A DNA stretch of 64,000 nt, from NCBI GenBank assembly GCA_963565915.1, contig OY751486.1:3720001-3784000 (forward strand). Direction: 5' to 3'. Of the stretch, positions 44,760-58,767 are shown in pieces. The position numbers were made by a program, and so were the translations under genes. The stretch is from Entoloma clypeatum (Eukaryota > Basidiomycota > Agaricomycetes > Agaricales > Entolomataceae). The notes beneath the pieces were generated by a model. It was given only the letters and a program-made list of their open reading frames with translations. It searched no databases and was not told the DNA's origin. Within the stretch, counting starts at the first letter, position 1, and the number at the start of each line of letters is the position of its first letter.

Positions 44760-47700
44760 CTACGCAAGCAATCTACGGGCGACTTCTTCCCAGATAGCGA
44801 CGGGATTATTGACACTGAAAGATTTGATGCAAAGAGAACATATCAACGGGGTGTGCCAACGCACGAATCGGAGGAAATGCTTACAGATTAACGGTAAGAG
44901 GCAGGTTGAGAGTGGCTGGGTGGTCTTGCCATTCTGTGAAGAGGTTGATCAATACCGCGGCATTTGGATAGAGTCAGGGACGTGGGTGGCTTGCGATTCA
45001 GAAAAATGGCAATTGTATGCGGACGGCCCGGTGACAACGGTTGAGATTTATGGATGCAAGTATTCACCTTCTGGTTCTTCACGGTTATCAATTCCATATC
45101 CGAGTCTCCATGTAATTCCTTGAATGGCATTGACGAGTCTACATGAAAAGAAAGGGATCAGTGATTGAATCTTAGGAAGCCCCAAAATGATGCAGAATTC
45201 ATGGGACGGAGGACAATCACCACCCCGACTTCGCCGCCGTACAATGTCGCGTGTGGGCAGAAATAGAGCGAGAAGAGCGGGAGACGTACAGATCAGGTGG
45301 AGCTAATGTATTGTTCTTGAGCTGGGTGCTCTGTGATCAGAGAGCGGCATCCTTATTAGCAGGATGTAATTACATGCCAAATTCAGGTTGCTTACCTTGA
45401 TGTCGGTGTCAATAGTAGAGAAATCTGTCGATTGGCCGCCGACAGTACCGCAGTATTGCTGTGGGGTGTCTTTCTTTCCGCCAACAACCACGACTCTAAC
45501 GCCTTCTTCTTTTGCCATAGTGATCTGTGGAGGGTAGAATTAGGTGATGGATATTCAATTGGTTGTGATTTCAACACATACACTGAATAAGGAGCAAGAG
45601 CTGGCACATCTAATCACCGAATCAAAAGAGCAGCTCGAGATCGTGTGGGTACGTACATACCTGCCGTTCCCGACAATGACAACCGATGCAGGATCAAACA
45701 GGGCCGCGTTTGGAACGTTTGTCGGAAAATTCGCTGGTTGGCATTCCTGACCTAACCTGAAAAAAGTGGAAGGGAAGTCACTTGGCGAAACACATGAAAT
45801 CGGCTTCGCATACCTTTGGCTGAAAGCATCCTGCCTTCCATTGATAACTTTCGGAACAGGAGGCTGCAACCAATCACTGGTAGCTGTGAATGGTTGATTG
45901 CTTGCGTTCACCCATGCGAGGGGGTTGTATAGCAAGTCAACATTAGGGTCAAGACTTGGGTTTGCGACGAGTTGCTTGACAATGAGCTGTGCGAGTGGAC
46001 CATCTCTTGCGGTCGTATCCAATCCCGCTTCGGGGACGGTGGTGGATTTAGGGCCGATGATCTGTACATGATGTGAGGATCCAGTTGTACTTTGCGATCA
46101 CCAAAGCCGTATCTGATAACTCACAATGCGGTGAAGCCACTGCAGCGAGGAGAGTACAAGGTCAATGATAGAAAAAGCACACTCTCGCCCATGTTTACTT
46201 ACATGTGCACCACAAATGAAACCTCCTCCATTATTAGTCTTAGTTGGATATCAGTGTCTTCCACATAGCGAGTCAAAGTAGAACACTCACAACATCAACA
46301 ATCAACCGGGTGGCGCCCTTCGCTTTCAACGAGATTAAACCTTGCAATAAGCGGTCGAGGAACCCAAGATAGTCAGCGTCGGAAAAACTGCCAAGTGCAA
46401 GGACTCCAGTTTTCCCGTCGTTTAGAAGATAGAAACGAGCAGCATTGAGACTTCCATCAGCGGTTGGCAGGGTCGGTGTCAAAGTAGGAGGTAGAAGGAC
46501 ATCGGAACGTGGCGAGGTGTCAAGCATGACATTGAGAGCATGCTTTCTTGCGGTCCCGGGAGGAATCTCAGGCTGCTGCTGAAATTTCGAGACCGGAGAG
46601 GGATCGACCGAGGAAACGGAGCCTGTCTTGATGTCATGTCCATTGGTTCCAGCGACAGCACGACAATTATTGTTGAAGTAAGACGGCCCATCCGTGAAAG
46701 ACTTGATAGCACCAACTCGGGATCGGTAAGGTATCTGCATATATTATTGAGATGAAGCTGCTGATATCACGAGGGCACCGCCCACTTACCACGACGATCT
46801 CCGGTGATGTGCTGTTGACCTTCTGCACGGATAGAACCACCTCATCATCGAGTGGAAGTGACTGCCCAGCAAAGTTGCCCATAGCATAATTCCAACTGGA
46901 GGCGCCTAATGCATAGCTAGAAAAGAATCTAGAGGTGTGTAAGTTTCATAGCTTCTAAGCGACAAGACTGAATTGGACAGACCCGTTCTGACGTGTACCC
47001 AATGCTTGGAAACTACCCGCTATCTGGGCATTAGCGGTTACAGCGTCGAAGGGTGGTTTGCCGTTGATGAGCAAAACCTTGGCCCCTGAAAGCTATAAAG
47101 AACACAAAGGAGTGATTAATTCCGTGATTTGCGTGGATTTTAGGACCCTTACAGATTCAAGCTTTCCGTATGTGGCATTTTTCCAGAAATCGATCTGGTC
47201 GGGGAACTCTGCAGAAGCAACAGTGAATGCTTCAGGGGCGATATAAACATCTTGTTCGCCATTAGAGTCTGTCAAGAGGACTAAAGGCGTCGGGAGATAG
47301 TTGACGAAAGCCGCTGTGAGAGAGTCAATCGCAGCTTTATAAATTTGCTGGCTAATGCGTACCATCCTGAAAGAAGCCGCGTCAGCTCATGGTAGCCTCG
47401 AGCACAATAATTTGTCACGAACATAGCAAAGATTAACCCAGACACAGTGGCCGTCATTCAAACGTTTGAATGAGCGGGAGAGATCGATGTGAAAGTCGTA
47501 GTCAGACTTGTAGGATTGTTGGCGGATCCTTGCAATGTCCGCCAATATGTCTTCATGGACATCGTTGGTGAAAGGTTGAGGCGCGTTGATCTGGTAATTG
47601 ACAGAGGTATGGAAAGCCAGTGTCTTGTTTACTACATCAAGGATCTGGGGCAGTTGGCGTGGCAGAATGGAGAATGAGTGAAGAAAAGTAACTTACATTA

Positions 47701-47879
47701 TCCTTGATCGTGGAGTCGACCTGGATAGAAGAATAACATGCCCGTACATCCGCCGGCGCCACCCATTTCTTGCCTGCAATGGCGGCACAGGGGTCGGAGG
47801 CCCTCGAGTCTAATGAGATGGACGCGCCGACGACACTGAGTCGAATCAAAGCCCAAAAGAATATGGGAGATGACAACAT
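44760..47879 (-). CDS. Secreted peptidase S41 (tail-specific protease fold)-like protein
   Basis: A multi-exon gene (about a dozen exons; last ones 44760-44814 and 44885-44933; first ends at 47697; second 47423-47644). The start MLSSPIFFWALIRLSVVGA at 47879 gives a signal peptide, followed by DPCAAIAGKKWVAPADVRAC, which is common in fungal CPAF-like S41 proteins; an in-frame ATG at 47960 would hide the signal. Further on are VLLINGKPPFDAV (PDZ-like region), TRLIVDVTNNGGG across an intron, and GRCASSCSLFS, the likely nucleophile-serine segment. It ends EWQDHPATLNLPLT...AIWEEVARRLLA. It is probably a secreted serine-protease-fold protein. The joint near 47330-47423 is unresolved, and activity is not certain. 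Confidence 0.78.
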
Positions 47880-47960
47880 GCCGGGGCGATTAGGAAAGAC
47901 AGGAAGCCCCCAGGCCTTGAGCACTGTGGCAATATTATTATATATAGCTCTAATGTGCAT

Positions 47961-50805
47961 ACGCTAGGACTGGCCGTGATTGAGGAACCACGCGGCCATC
48001 CTGAGTTCGAAAAAAACCCGTGTCGCCTAGGATTTAATTGATGGCCAGTATGGTATGATCTGTCATGGTGCTGAGTCATGCCATGTGGACGTTGGGTGGA
48101 TGCCAGATGGGCACGTAAACCGAATCGGCTCGCTGAGCGCAAATCTTACGAAGAGGAACACTTGAAGTGGAAATCTTCAGTTGGAACTGAGGCTGGGCCA
48201 TCGACGCAGCAGCAGAAATCCTGGTGATTTGAGGTTATATAGCACGGAGTTGAAAAAACAGGCCGACTTTCGCTCGATTAATATCCGGGGGCTATAGACC
48301 TCCTGCAGATAAGTATGCGAGACCTCTCCGCTTTCGTGGTATACACAAGTACGTTGTCGAGCATCGCGAAGCCGGGCTGGTTATCTCTATCGTCTGCCTC
48401 GATTTGTTCCTCGACACTTTTCTTATGTCGCACATCAAATGACAGTCGTCGCTTGCGGTATTGCTGCATGGCTTGTCGGAATCGTCTTCACTCTTGAAGG
48501 ATGTCATGGTCATGGTCGTTGAGCATGGCACATGGTGGAGAATCACGAGAAGAAAAGATGTATGGGCACGTGGAGCACGACAAGAGCAAATTTCCTGGAT
48601 CAACGCAGATGCGGCGATGACCGCACTGTAGAATGACTTGTCCGAAGAGGAGGATTCGTACGATTTTGATACTATCAGGAATACGTTATGCTTGATGCAG
48701 GCCACAATATGTGCTTCTAGGAGCGCTCAGCGCTCAGGGATTCTGTCGATCGCAAGCAACCGTATGGGTATTGGTGGAGATACTGTCATAACATCCCAAC
48801 GAGGGCACACAGCAGTCCAGTGAGTGAGTGCATGTTGAGACCGACGACCATACTCAAACCGTCTGTATAAAGGGTTCGGGTGGAAGAACACTTCTTGGTC
48901 CTCTATCGCCTGCGTCGTATAGAATCAGCTGCAGTGCACTGCCGCGTCAATGGCTCAAGCTAGTGATGGAGGTCAGACGTGCTATTAATCAAGGTGAGGA
49001 TCAATCTTGAGAGAGAATTCGAGCTACACCTGAATACGGAGATTCTAGCACGGTCCTATGCGCATTGATGAACACAGTTGATTATGGCAAATTTACACAA
49101 TCAGCTAGGTGCAACATTGACGCCGGATCTTGCTGGCGAAAGCCAGGGCAAACCAATGAGTGTTCGCCTTCTCCCAATGGCTTGCTGTAATGGTCTGTCG
49201 AGCGCCCTTTCCTCATGTACGGTTGGATTCGCAAAGGATATCATCATGCTCTTCCAGCCTCAGATGACTGGTTGGCATGTCCCCGCGGGTTTGTGATATA
49301 CGCTTTACAATAAGGCTGGCCGACTTCTTCTCTGCTCATGTACCTTCTTCGTGGCAGCCTCGTTGGCGAGATCGTCAGCGCCATCTAAACACAGTTTACT
49401 GTAATTCTTGCCTCGCGCTAGTCCCTCGTCCTTATGTTAGCGACTCTATGTTCACGCACTTGTGTCGAATTCTGGTGACTCAACCTTCGCAGGCTTTGAA
49501 GATAGCTCAACCAACTCTGCAATGCTCTCCTTGGACTGTATCAACCGCCCGATGTCGCCTCGGACAAGATTCCTTTCCCCAAGGAAGCCCCAAGGAAACC
49601 CCAAAGGAAACCCCAAGTCTTGGGTGTCGAGGGGCAACCCGCCTTCCAGGTGGCCCACTTTACGTCCCTACTGACAGGCAGTATCACCGTGGGTCAACCG
49701 GTCACGCGCTAAAGTCTCCGCGTCGGAGATTGCAAATTCGGATTATTCCAATCGAAATGCCCTGAATGCAGTCAAAGTATCATCTCTCACACTGAGCAGC
49801 CGGTCGTACCCCGGTCCGATATTATCTGGCGCTCTACCAGCCAGAAACCCTGCGTTCTAGGTATATGATATTCGCCCATCTGCGCTTATGGATGTTAACA
49901 CGTACCGCCCCTTTGACCTGTCGAGAAATCGTCAATTGATGCAGACGTCGTCGAATGTGACATTACTAGCGCAGCTGCCAACATCGTCAGTTTCTGGCGA
50001 TACTATCTAACTGGAAACGCATCCATGTAGTCCCTTGTTTTCCTTCAGCGACATGGGGCTTGTGTTCAGTAGGATCACTAGTTGATCAAGTGCAACTGAC
50101 GCCCCCTCCTAGTTCCAGCACAACGCTCTTGCAACCAATGACACCGCGCTGCATCATTTTCCTGGACAGCTGCGTTGGAGTCGTGTCGTGTGATGCCACC
50201 TGCAAGGCCAATAAGATGCGCCGATTTTAATCCTTCCAAACTAGCCCCCTTGTTCATCGGTGTTTCTCTTTGTAGGTGGTCGCGTCTGCCGGGCTCAATC
50301 AAGTACAATGGGTCTGTTGAGACCCCAATGTCAAATCTCGCTGCCAGTATCAAGGATCAAGCCTTGGACACGTCTTCTCCGAAGCCTTCGTACGCATACG
50401 ACTTCGAGCTTTCTTCTTGTGAAGCATACTTATTACACTGTGCCAAATGCCAAATCCGAGAAACCGATGCCTGTCCTAGTCACATATGTTGCGGCCTCGA
50501 GTGAAATCTTGACTGCAGTCCTTCAAGTTGGAGAACGTTAAGATCTTAAGACATCATTCAACCTAAATATGGGAGGTAGTTTACATTCTTTTAATCCAGA
50601 ATTGTGGAAGGTATCAGTTCATGTGCATGGACAGCAATATTTAGCAGGTAACTAGTTTCGTCGTGGGTGGGCCGTAAGATATAAACTATTATAGATGTAA
50701 AAGAAAAGATGATCTAGTGAAGATGCGGTCAGATCGTGTGCGTAGGTGAATAAATTATTGTCTTGACACAATGTCCCACAGAGAAAATGAAGAACTGGCC
50801 CGGCG
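47961..50805. other. Gene-poor 2.8-kb stretch
   Basis: No gene is supported. A minus-strand frame at 48292-48705 (137 codons) lacks motifs. A short tandem array of CCCAAGGAAA-like units lies at about 49577-49620. Other frames are short and inconsistent. Confidence 0.4.
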
Positions 50806-53127
50806 TTACAATGCATGAGGTATACCCTCTTCCATGTTGTTCGACCATCGCACGGACTGCGATGCATCCCTTTCTGGAGGCAACCCCGAAACGGCGGGGT
50901 CTTGACTGGAGCTCCAATCCCAATGCTCCCACCTCGTCCGGTCCTCCTCGTGTCGTGGTACTACCAGTTGAACGGCCCGAGATACTTCACCACCGTCGTA
51001 ATCCCTTTCAACGTCCGGATCGACACCGGGGAGAAGCCCTACATCGGAGCTCGCAAATTTCCGCTGCCCTCGCTGCACCTGAATTTGTCGTTGTGACCCA
51101 CTTGAACTTTGTCGGAGAAAATCTTGGTCCGCACTGTTCAGCTGCCCCGAGATCATCGGACCCACGAACGGCTGCGGAGGTATACTATCCAATGAAACGG
51201 TCCGCAGGCGGCTGAGCCTGATATTATCTGGGCTGCCGCCTACAATAATGGCGCTTCCAGAGGCCGTATTCCCGCTCCCCGATCTCGAGTGCGTGTACGG
51301 GCGGGAAGGGGTATGTGATTGGCACTGTGAGGGCCTGCGCGCGACCCACGGTAAACCATCGGCATCACCAGCGATGTCAGTCTCAATATGGGTCTCTTGT
51401 TCCCGAAAGTCATCGTCACTTCGGTCGGGAAGATGCCCCAGGCCATGAAGCTTTGGTAGCGATCGGGTTTCATTGGATCGTACGTGGTGTTTGCTTTGTG
51501 CCCGGGATGTTTTCCGACGAACTGCTCCAGTCCCATATGCGAGTTGGCGCCCAGTGTCCTCACAAGAGTCGGTGTTGCTACCTTTAACAAGTTCAGGGCG
51601 AGTGCAGACATAGAGAATCGAGTTAAGGAGGCCCGAGAGGGTAAAGATGAAGTCGGTCACAAGGGTGGCAGACGGTGCGATTGAGTGACCACTGAAAGCG
51701 AGCCAACGGGCGAGTGCGATGGGGAAGACGCAAAATATGTAGACCGCTGGATAACTAACGACGAAGCATGATTCTTGATGAACGAACCAAGAATATTCGA
51801 ACACCTACAATAGTATGAGGTTGGCTACGGCTTTCGCCTGGCGCCTGTCCTCGCTGTCGTCTGGTTCTCCGGCCTTATCTTTTGGCCCTACGAGATCTCT
51901 TCGCCTGCGGCTTGGAGCTTCACTCTGTTTTGGCTGTGAATTCCAGCTTAATGTCCAACTCCTCTCGTCTTTGTGCTCGTCTCCCATCACAAGTATTCCC
52001 CGCATGACAAGTGCGGACACACCATATAAGACGAGCATAATGGACGCAGCGAGCCACATCCAAAGGTACTCGAAGACGATTTTCTCTGTCTTGTAGTTAT
52101 TCCCGATCCAGCACCCTGTAGAACGTCAGCCGACCAAAGCAAATGCGGCAGTAATGTGAATACCTACAATACCCTGTATCCCCATAATATCGTCCCCTGC
52201 TACCACTTTGTGATAGCACACCGGTACTGGTGCCCACAAGAACCGTAACGATGGCGACATCAGCCGCAAGAATATATTTTGACGCCCATCTTGGTATATA
52301 CCATCGGATGACAAGTGTACAAAACGTCTGGATTGCGATTGTCTAGTTCCAGGAGGCCGTGAAGAGATGAGGGCATCAACGGAACGAAAGCTTACAAGAG
52401 ACCTGGTGATCAAAGCTTTAGAATCAAAACTTTGAGAGACAGAAGTAGATTTCTTGACACACATGAATGCAACCGTTACATCCCCGTACTGCTTGAATAG
52501 CCCTTGCACAGTGCAGAGTGGGCCTTCAGTTACTTTCTATTGAGAGACAAATTAGATCAAAATGTTGAAGAGTAAAACAGTATTTGCCACAAGATAATGA
52601 CTTACCCCGTCGAGAACCCATTGGATATCGAATAAACCACCTGCGATAGAGAAAGGATTGTCAGAGGATCTAAATGAATGAATGGCATCGGAACTCACCA
52701 ATCGCCTGTATAAGCTCCCCAAACATCAGACCGATAAAGAAACTCGAGTCGGTAGCATCCGTCTGGTCCTCCGTGTGCAAGGAGAATTGCAAAGAATTCA
52801 TCCATTCATTCCGCATACGCTTCCGCAATGCTCGACGGGCCCAATACCGTTTGAAAGCCCGAAACTACAATTCCACAAGTCAGTCAACGACGATGCCCAG
52901 CAACCCAGATAACGGCGGTAACAAAAGCAAAGCACGTACGGCAACATAAGAGAGAAGGATAGTGACTGCACACGCCGATAAACTAAAGAGATTCCAGGGT
53001 CAGGATCAGAATGCGCAAGGAGGTCGGCGTTATCGCTAACTTACCCTGCAGATTCGAACAACAAGAAGATTCCTAACCGAACGCGGAACGGAAACTCTTC
53101 TTCCTCTGCCGATCCCGATCCCGGCAT
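50806..53127 (-). CDS. Git3/cAMP-receptor-like G-protein coupled receptor
   Basis: The start MPGSGSAEEEE is at 53127, the last exon is 50806-51804, and several short introns lie between. Seven-helix features are LGIFLLFESAG, ACAVTILLSYVAF, FFIGLMFGELIQAIGGLFDIQWV, then EGPLCTVQGLFKQYGDVTVAF, CWIGNNYKTEKIVFEYLWMWLAASIM, YPAVYIFCVFPIALARW and TDFIFTLSGLLNSILYV ending TRPELV. This order, with the conserved Cys in TVQG and the long cytosolic loop before helix 6 (KDERSW...RRRRD), is that of fungal Git3-like nutrient/glucose receptors, which act through G-alpha and cAMP. The long polar tail (about 240 residues) is presumably cytosolic. Ligand unknown. The middle exon borders (51.8-52.9 kb) were not all fixed. 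Confidence 0.78.
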
Positions 53128-53676
53128 GATTTCAACCAACCACTTCAAGTGGGAGTGGGTGGGGAGTTGGAGGGAATCCAGAGAATTGGTCTTCCAACCC
53201 AAGCTACTGCGTTGACTTGAAGAACCCCACCGCCTCCCGAGTCACTTCGCCTGATTGGAGCGTCGAGATGATCGGATCCAAGAGCGATTAGATGACAAGA
53301 GCGAACAAGACGGACGAGAACATGAAATGAAATAAGGGCATAGGCCCACAACCCACACCGAAGTCAGTGGGTGATGGGGGAAACTTGGGTCCAATGAAAA
53401 TTGCGATGATCGTTTATGTCGGAAAGTCGAACCCACTGACCTCAAAACATATGATATTTACCGACTTTCTTTTTATTCAACTTGAAGTCTCGAGCACATG
53501 CACCAGCACCGCACATCAGCGCTCAGCTGAAAGATGCCGCACTTCTTTGATGAAGCTGTTATAATTTCATGAGAAAGTTGACTAATCCTATTCATTACAA
53601 CGTTCTGAGATATCAAAGAAGTGATAGTATCATGATGAAGATGAAGCAGTGGACAATAGGCGGAGGGAGATGTTAC
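53128..53676. promoter_or_regulatory. Intergenic between GPCR start and channel 3' end
   Basis: It should hold the GPCR promoter, since both genes are on the minus strand, and the terminator of the channel gene. No specific site was identified. Confidence 0.4.
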
Positions 53677-56600
53677 TTACAAACCTTCCTCTGAATCCTC
53701 CTTCGCATCAGGTGGTCCCCCACTGATGTTGACCTTCCCCTTCTCATCCATCGTCGCATTACTGGTGCTCACATTCACACCCGCGTCCCTGCACGCCTTC
53801 TCCTCCTCTGCCGCTAAACCGAGCGCATCCTGTGGTATCCACACCGTCCTTTGCGGCCTCGACACAGCAGGGTGCGCAAAGCCGTACAGCTTCTCCTCCT
53901 CCGTCGTTGCACTTGACGCGACATGGTCATGATGGTCGGTGTCCTTGGCTTCTCCAGCCTCGGCGGAGATACGAGCGGGTGGCTCACCAGACAATGGCGC
54001 GGTCTCGCTGGATCCCCGTTCCGATGTGGTGTCGCTGTACATCTTGTCCGCGAGGCTCAATGGCAACGCGTGTAAAAGAGGACCATAAGAATTATTGACG
54101 AGTGCATGGAAGAGGGCCTTCAAACGAGTCATCAGGTCGGCATGAAGTCAGACAGCGAGACATGACGCACAGTGAATACAATCAATACGATCATAAGCAC
54201 AGCCTCTGGAACCGCACTCGCGCCTCGAGCAGAATTTCTAGCCAAGAAAAACAAGGCGCAGAGACACAGCTCTTGGATATATAATCCCACGAAGACATGT
54301 TGGATCGCCTTGGGAAAGAATAGACCTCCGGTATCTGTGGTCGACGGTTGTTCGTACACCCAGAGGAACAGATATTTGTACAACATATAGAATAGGAAGA
54401 ATGTTGCCCACGCAAGGCCATTGATGATCGGTGAAATGATAGAGTAGGCGAGAGCTAATTGTTGGAGATGCTGAATATATTGTAGAAGAAGTGTCGGGAA
54501 AAACCCACTGATGACAACCAACAAGGTGATGCCTGGGAACAAAGTTCCCCAAGCCACGCTCTGTAAACCGTATTTGATACCGTAGATCGCACGGGGCGTA
54601 CTGCCCAAAATAAAGAGTTTGACGTAGTAGATTATCAGAGGCACTAATTGGAGGAAACCTGCTGCTGTGCCCGAAAGACCTTGAAGAATGATGTACCTAA
54701 AGAAAACAAATTTGTCAGTCAACGACAAGTCTGAGGGGTGGGCGACTTACGTGAGGAAGAAAGTTGAGGCTTGTGGCAGTTTGGTCGCCAGGATGCTCGC
54801 AACCGATGTTGGACTGTTGATAATCCCAGGTAGAGCAGCGATGATACCAGAACTGAGGGTGACGATGAGGAAGGAATGCTAAATGGAATGAGCGTTACGA
54901 GGATAGCCATCGAAGAGGATTCACAGTCAGACTCACGATGACTTGGAAGATGAAGAAGCGTGACATCAGTGACAGCTCCAGGCCAGTGTACTTAGGAATG
55001 CCCTCCAGCCTTGCTAAGAGCCGTAGGATGATAGGAAGCAGCATCATAAGAACTGCAAGCAACACGGGAGGCAGGATACCAGCAATGATGCCTACGACAA
55101 CCTTGGGAAGACCGCAAATCCATGCAAGCCAGGATACAGTCGAGCAGAGCTGGTAGATATTGGACACGACACCGACGAAGGCGACTGAAGACGGCATGAG
55201 TAATGGTTCATACGACAAAAGTTTGGTTCGTCACCAGGGAATGCCCAAAGGATGATGAGGCCAGCGGTTGCGGCATAACTGATAACCATGCGGACCTACG
55301 ATCCACGCTTCAGCGATGCAACCTCTGCAACATGAGGAAACGTACCTTTTGTTCATAAGGGTTGATATTGAGATTTGCCCAAATAACGTCCTCTGGACTG
55401 ACTTCCACATACTTGCCGCCTATAACGAGAAGTTAAACCAAAGGTCCTGTATGAAAACTGTAAGCCGACTCACTCATGCGATAAGGCTCATGATGCAATA
55501 GCGCCTGCATCGCCAAATGTGCCGCAATCTGCTTGTGGAACATTATGAAAGCGCTATTGAGAGGCGGATAGCTCTTTGCCGTGTCCTGCTCGTTGTTGAC
55601 TGTTGTGTCTGCACCTGCCAATGATGCAGACGCCTCGGCAGTCTTTGTACCCACCTCCTCAGTCCCAGACTCCTCTCCATCACCCTCGATAACAGCACGT
55701 CCCTTTTCCAGCAACTGGGTGCAGACCTGTATTTCCTTCCGGGCCCAGTCTATGGTATCCACCTTTTCTCCGGTGAAGGGCAGCCACCCCAGCCGATGCT
55801 GGGGACGTTGGTTCCGAGGCACGTTGACTTCCGCAGCATCCCTGGATGCCTCAACGTCCACAGCTGAATCAGGTGCCTTTGATGCACTGGCCTGCTTCTT
55901 GAGATCAGCGAGTCGGAGCTTAGCAGCTGTCTTCATGAGCTGGGTTTCAGCGGATTCGAGTTTGGTTTCCGCGGCGACGCGTCGATCATAGATGTCCGGG
56001 AGTTCTTTGAGATTCCTAGGTACTAGTTGAAGACCTATAAATATGGAGCCTGGCCATCCCTTACCGGTTGATCCATATTTTCCTAACGCCGCCTGGAAGG
56101 TCATGGAAAAGTTTGTGTAGAGCCTCTTGTTTGAGATACTTGGAAGGGATCCCAGTGACGAGCAAGGTCTTGGCTTGTGGGGACTTGGCGTGTACCGTGT
56201 TGATAAGATGTTTCTGACGCGTCAGAAGGAAATGTCTCATCTCGATTTTTATGTTGTAGAATACCCAAGCTATGAAGAACAGACCATTACAAAAGTCAGC
56301 AGATAACAATGCTGTACAGCGTACCGGTAAAGAGATAGACGAGGATGATGTGTGCGGCGTAGCGTTCTGGCTGATCAGGACCAACATTTCCGAATATAAA
56401 TTTGTCAAGTCCTGTTCTGCCGCCCGATGGCATATTGACGCTAGTAACGGGAAGAAGGACCGACCACGAAATGAGCCAGATTGGTAGAAACACTTTTACC
56501 ATCATGCGAAGGAAGCGCACGAAGAAGTACGCGTCGAGGCCATTGGCTTTGATGATATCATGGTGATCGGCTTTGTAAACCGAGATAGGCCATGACAAGA

Positions 56601-57041
56601 TAGAGGGGCTGAGTGCAGAAATACGCTTCCTGGACAAAAATCACCGCGTGAGTAAAGGCAGAAGATGGGAGGATGTCTTTGCGGTCTAGTTTGCTCCGTA
56701 ACATGGCAAGTCCTCCTGAGACAAGATCCCAAAACTCGTTTTCAACAACACCCGCTGAAACGGAAAGCGAAAGCAGATAACAAGAGAACGACTCACGAAG
56801 GGGGTGGTGCATAAGTGCGTGGTTCGTAAATTGCTTTAAAATAGGGTCGGAGGAGTGTGAATGCTCCCAGTTCAGCTCCAAAAACAATTGCATTGAAGAC
56901 TAGGGCAGTGATGAAGGTCGCCGTCGAGGCGCGTTTGGACTGGTCCTGCAGGCTCGCTGACCTGCGATTATCTGTAAGATCAGGCGGGACGGGGGGAAGG
57001 GTTGGACTTACATGGGGGAGGCGAACAGGAATGTTGTTCAT
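53677..57041 (-). CDS. CSC1/OSCA-type mechanosensitive cation channel
   Basis: First exons, start side first: 56797-57041, 56325-56629, 56065-56269, 55474-56015 and 55346-55419; more follow to 53677. An N-terminal helix (TFITALVFNAIVFGAELGAFTLLRPYFKAIY) precedes the family block WPISVYKADHHDIIKANGLDAYFFVRFLRMMV. The cytosolic RNA-recognition-like loop begins KTLLVTGIPSKYL and GGVRKIWINR and carries a long Lys/Ala/Glu-rich stretch. Then come KYVEVSPEDVIWANLNI and the pore-region helices (LVNVVSN-like VAFVGVVSNIYQL, GIIAGILPPVLLAVLM, SLMSRFFIFQVI). This is the DUF221/Csc1 family of osmosensitive, calcium-permeable channels. The C-terminal tail is polar and acidic. Intron 56630-56796 is unusually long here. 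Confidence 0.9.
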
Positions 57042-57870
57042 CCAAGGTCGCTTTATGTACTTTGACGTCAAGTCCCTAATTTGGACTAGGGGCTTTTTGT
57101 GAATCGCATCACGTGGTAAACCTGATGTCAATATGATTCAACCCCGCAATCGTGACGATCCAGAGAACTTTGCATCAAGCTAGGATGCTAGCAGATAAGT
57201 ATGAAGTGTTCGAAACAGTATGTAGTGTTTCCTGGAGCTGCTGCTCCGACGGTGGATAGAAATGCTGAGTGAGTTTGGAAGACAACAAAGCTATGTATAG
57301 ACAAGATATTATAATACTGTACAGCTGTATGTAGGCGAGAAGTGTACAGCAGCGACTTAGGTCGATTCTGATCCGTTTATGTACTTATGAACCTTGATAA
57401 ATGGATGAGACGCGTCTATGGCTGAGGGATAGAGGTAGGCGAAACTCGTCGCGCAGTAATCCGGGCTCCATTGTGCGCAACCGCTTTGATGGAAATTCTC
57501 TCAACGAGGGTTCGCCCCACATGATTACAAAACACCAGCCGTTGCTGGTAGTAACCACCCGCAAAAGAGAACAAGACATTTTGTGTCATCGAGGAGAGAG
57601 CTTCTTAACCATGATTTCCTTGAGTTACGTCGATGGTAACGGCACGGGGAGGGTTAAGATCAGGAGACGGTGGATGTATCTCGAGTCACAAGCGTAGCCA
57701 GTGGATAGAGCTCCCCTCCAGTGCGATGCCAAGAGTAGTACAAGTGTGCCCAACATAACAGCCATCATACCTGCCAAAAAAGGAAACAAGCCACGAGACG
57801 GGACACGTCGTGGGTTTCATTATTGTTCATCGTTACCCTCCCGCGAACCCTTCCATTATAACCACACAAA
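57042..57870. promoter_or_regulatory. Divergent intergenic region
   Basis: It lies between the starts of the channel (minus) and Spc2 (plus). No gene is supported. Frames at 57385-57700 lack motifs. Confidence 0.4.
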
Positions 57871-58767
57871 ATGGCTCGTACCAACAAACTGCAAGCCAAC
57901 GGCCGCCAACCACGAACCCCCAGCCCGCTTCGTTCAGACGCTGCATCATCTTCTGCGTCCTCCCCCGAGCGACCAACTGGACCCCTCAGCATTACCATCC
58001 CACCAGAAGACCGCGAAGTCGTTAAAGTAAACAATGCGAACGTCACCGAGCTCAAACACACCTGCGATGACGCCCTGAAACGCGTGCGATTAATCCTTTA
58101 TTCGAATGACTCCGCTGGTCGTACGACTCATCTTTTGCATTTCAGTACCTCGCGAGACCCGACTTATTCAAGCAAATCCATGCACACACGGATGTGCGTT
58201 TAGCATTGGGTTGGCTGAGCGTGTTTGTTGCTGCGGGTACAGCATTGTACGGATACAAAATCGAGTTTGAAAAATCGAAGCCAGTCGTGTTGGTAGGGTT
58301 GTTACTGTGAGTCCCGTTCAAACTGCCCGTTTTTGCATTGTTTCTGACAGTATACAATTCAAAAGGTACATGGCGCTCACGGCCATTCAGACATTGTATG
58401 CATATTTCATCGAAGGTGATATCGTGTTCGTCGGCAAGCGGAAGACATTTTCCAAGCGGGTCAGTCGCTTCTGGCATTTGGCTAACGAGTCTCACTCACG
58501 TCCTTATTCGTACAGATCATCACAGAACGGGTTTCGATCTCTTCAACTACCATACCTGTCAAGAAGACAAGACCCCCTGCATACCATCTTGAACTCAATT
58601 ACGTTCGCTCAACGAGCGGCGGGAAATCATTACTTGCAAAGGGAAAGACTCGTGGAGAGAAGGAATACAACGCTTTCTTTGACGAGAAAGGGACAATGGA
58701 CCAGGAGGGGTTTGAGCGCTGGGTCGGGGAGTTGGTGGAGGAAGCAATGGAGGGTAAGACCTCATAG
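57871..58767 (+). CDS. SPC2: Signal peptidase complex subunit 2
   Basis: Exons 57871-58083, 58146-58306, 58366-58459 and 58516-58767 give 239 residues. Spc2 (mammalian SPC25) is a non-catalytic subunit of the ER signal peptidase complex that helps contact the translocon. The pattern fits: a polar N-terminus, then two close membrane helices (VRLALGWLSVFVAAGTALYGY and PVVLVGLLLYMALTAIQTLYAYF) with VGKRKTFSKRI after them, and a cytosolic C-terminal domain (PPAYHLELNYVRST, EYNAFFDEKGTMDQEGFERWV). The stop at 58765-58767 reads through a GTAAGA that could instead be a last intron leading to a slightly different end. Confidence 0.88.

Noticed and set aside
51240..51611. 123-codon minus-strand frame inside the GPCR tail exon
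   Set aside because: It overlaps the longer, in-frame receptor C-terminal exon and has no motif, so it is a shadow frame.
56640..56760. Extra exon of the CSC1 channel (VVENEFWDLVSGGLAML...)
   Set aside because: Skipping it joins the flanking exons in phase and gives the conserved family sequence PPPSKRISAL...WPISVYKADHHDI.
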